Source of the DNA: JAYQPQ01 sp038145405
GTDB taxonomy: Bacteria > Pseudomonadota > Gammaproteobacteria > Pseudomonadales > GM7GCV1
Direction of reading: 5' to 3'
NCBI GenBank assembly: GCA_038145405.1
Contig: JAYQPQ010000044.1
Location: forward strand, 1-15,635
Length of the DNA stretch: 15,635 bases
This document shows, one piece after another, positions 15,505 to 15,635 of this stretch. A program made the translations under genes and the position numbers. How positions within the stretch are numbered: the stretch's first letter is position 1; every line of letters begins with the position of its first letter. Below the pieces are notes generated by a model. That model had not been told where the DNA came from. It saw only the letters and a program-made list of their open reading frames with translations, and did not search any database.

Positions 15505-15542
15505 GAAAACGAACAAAGCCGGGATGCGTCAAGCATCCCGGC
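15505..15542 (-). terminator. Intrinsic terminator after tuf
   Basis: On the minus strand GCCGGGATGC pairs perfectly with GCATCCCGGC (10 bp) around TTGAC. TTTGTTCGTTTTC follows. It begins 17 nt after the tuf stop and lies before tRNA-Trp, so it should end most tuf transcripts. Transcription of tRNA-Trp, secE and nusG then needs read-through or a promoter I cannot identify. Confidence 0.8.
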
Positions 15543-15559
15543 CAGCCGGGGTGGCGTTC

Positions 15560-15635
15560 TTATTCGATGACTTTGGCGACGACGCCGGCGCCGACGGTAC
15601 GACCACCTTCGCGAATTGCAAAGCGTAGGCCTTCT
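15560..15635 (-). CDS. tuf: Elongation factor Tu, C-terminal fragment (cut by window edge)
   Basis: The last 24 residues of EF-Tu are present, containing FAIREGGRTVGAGVVAKVIE before the TAA at 15560-15562. This is the conserved domain III C-terminus. It is the copy upstream of tRNA-Trp and secE, the position called tufB in E. coli. The window holds only its 3' end and only the 5' end of the other copy, so the two cannot be compared here. Confidence 0.95.
   Translation of the reverse strand, partial: EGLRFAIREGGRTVGAGVVAKVIE

Noticed and set aside
15485..15535. Promoter for tRNA-Trp using TTGACG in the terminator loop
   Set aside because: No acceptable -10 hexamer occurs 16-18 bp downstream (TTTTCG is the best placed), so I do not call it.

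Overview
The window is a conserved housekeeping block from a gammaproteobacterium. Every gene is on the minus strand, so transcription runs from high to low coordinates. In that order the genes are: tuf 3' end (EF-Tu), tRNA-Trp, secE, nusG, rplK, rplA, rplJ, rplL, rpoB, rpoC, rpsL, rpsG, fusA, tuf 5' end (second EF-Tu copy). The gammaproteobacterial assignment rests on three things. The gene order, with tRNA-Trp between tuf and secE and the str operon directly after rpoC, is the Pseudomonas-like arrangement. The rplJ leader closely matches the E. coli L10 leader. RpoC residue numbering matches E. coli exactly through the catalytic loop. A marine gammaproteobacterial lineage is possible, but the genus cannot be fixed from this sequence.

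Region by region: 15560-15635 is the end of one tuf gene, followed by a strong intrinsic terminator (15505-15542) and tRNA-Trp (15409-15484). secE and nusG (15384-14470) encode a translocon subunit and a transcription elongation factor. rplK and rplA (14373-13245) follow, with a possible promoter and L1-type feedback site ahead of rplK. The 229-nt rplA-rplJ gap holds the L10 leader. rplJ and rplL (13015-12074) encode the ribosomal stalk. A 174-nt gap with a terminator-like attenuator and further hairpins separates them from rpoB and rpoC (11899-3330), the two large RNA polymerase subunits. A strong sigma70-type promoter with a GC-rich discriminator (3275-3303) then starts the str operon: rpsL, rpsG, fusA and tuf (3181-1).

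The genes jointly supply transcription (RpoB, RpoC, NusG), translation (S7, S12, L1, L10, L11, L7/L12, EF-G, EF-Tu, tRNA-Trp) and protein export (SecE). Regulation visible in the sequence is mostly at the RNA level: the L10 leader, an rplL-rpoB attenuator, a terminator-like hairpin before fusA, a hairpin between rpoB and rpoC, and a candidate L1 site.

I see no undescribed biological system, mobile element, CRISPR array or accessory gene. The items most worth a second look are an in-frame insertion of about 52 residues in RpoB just before the rifampicin region, a TTG start for rpoC, the hairpin clusters in the intercistronic regions, and the two tuf copies lying as direct repeats at the window edges. 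There is no gene-free stretch longer than 300 bases.
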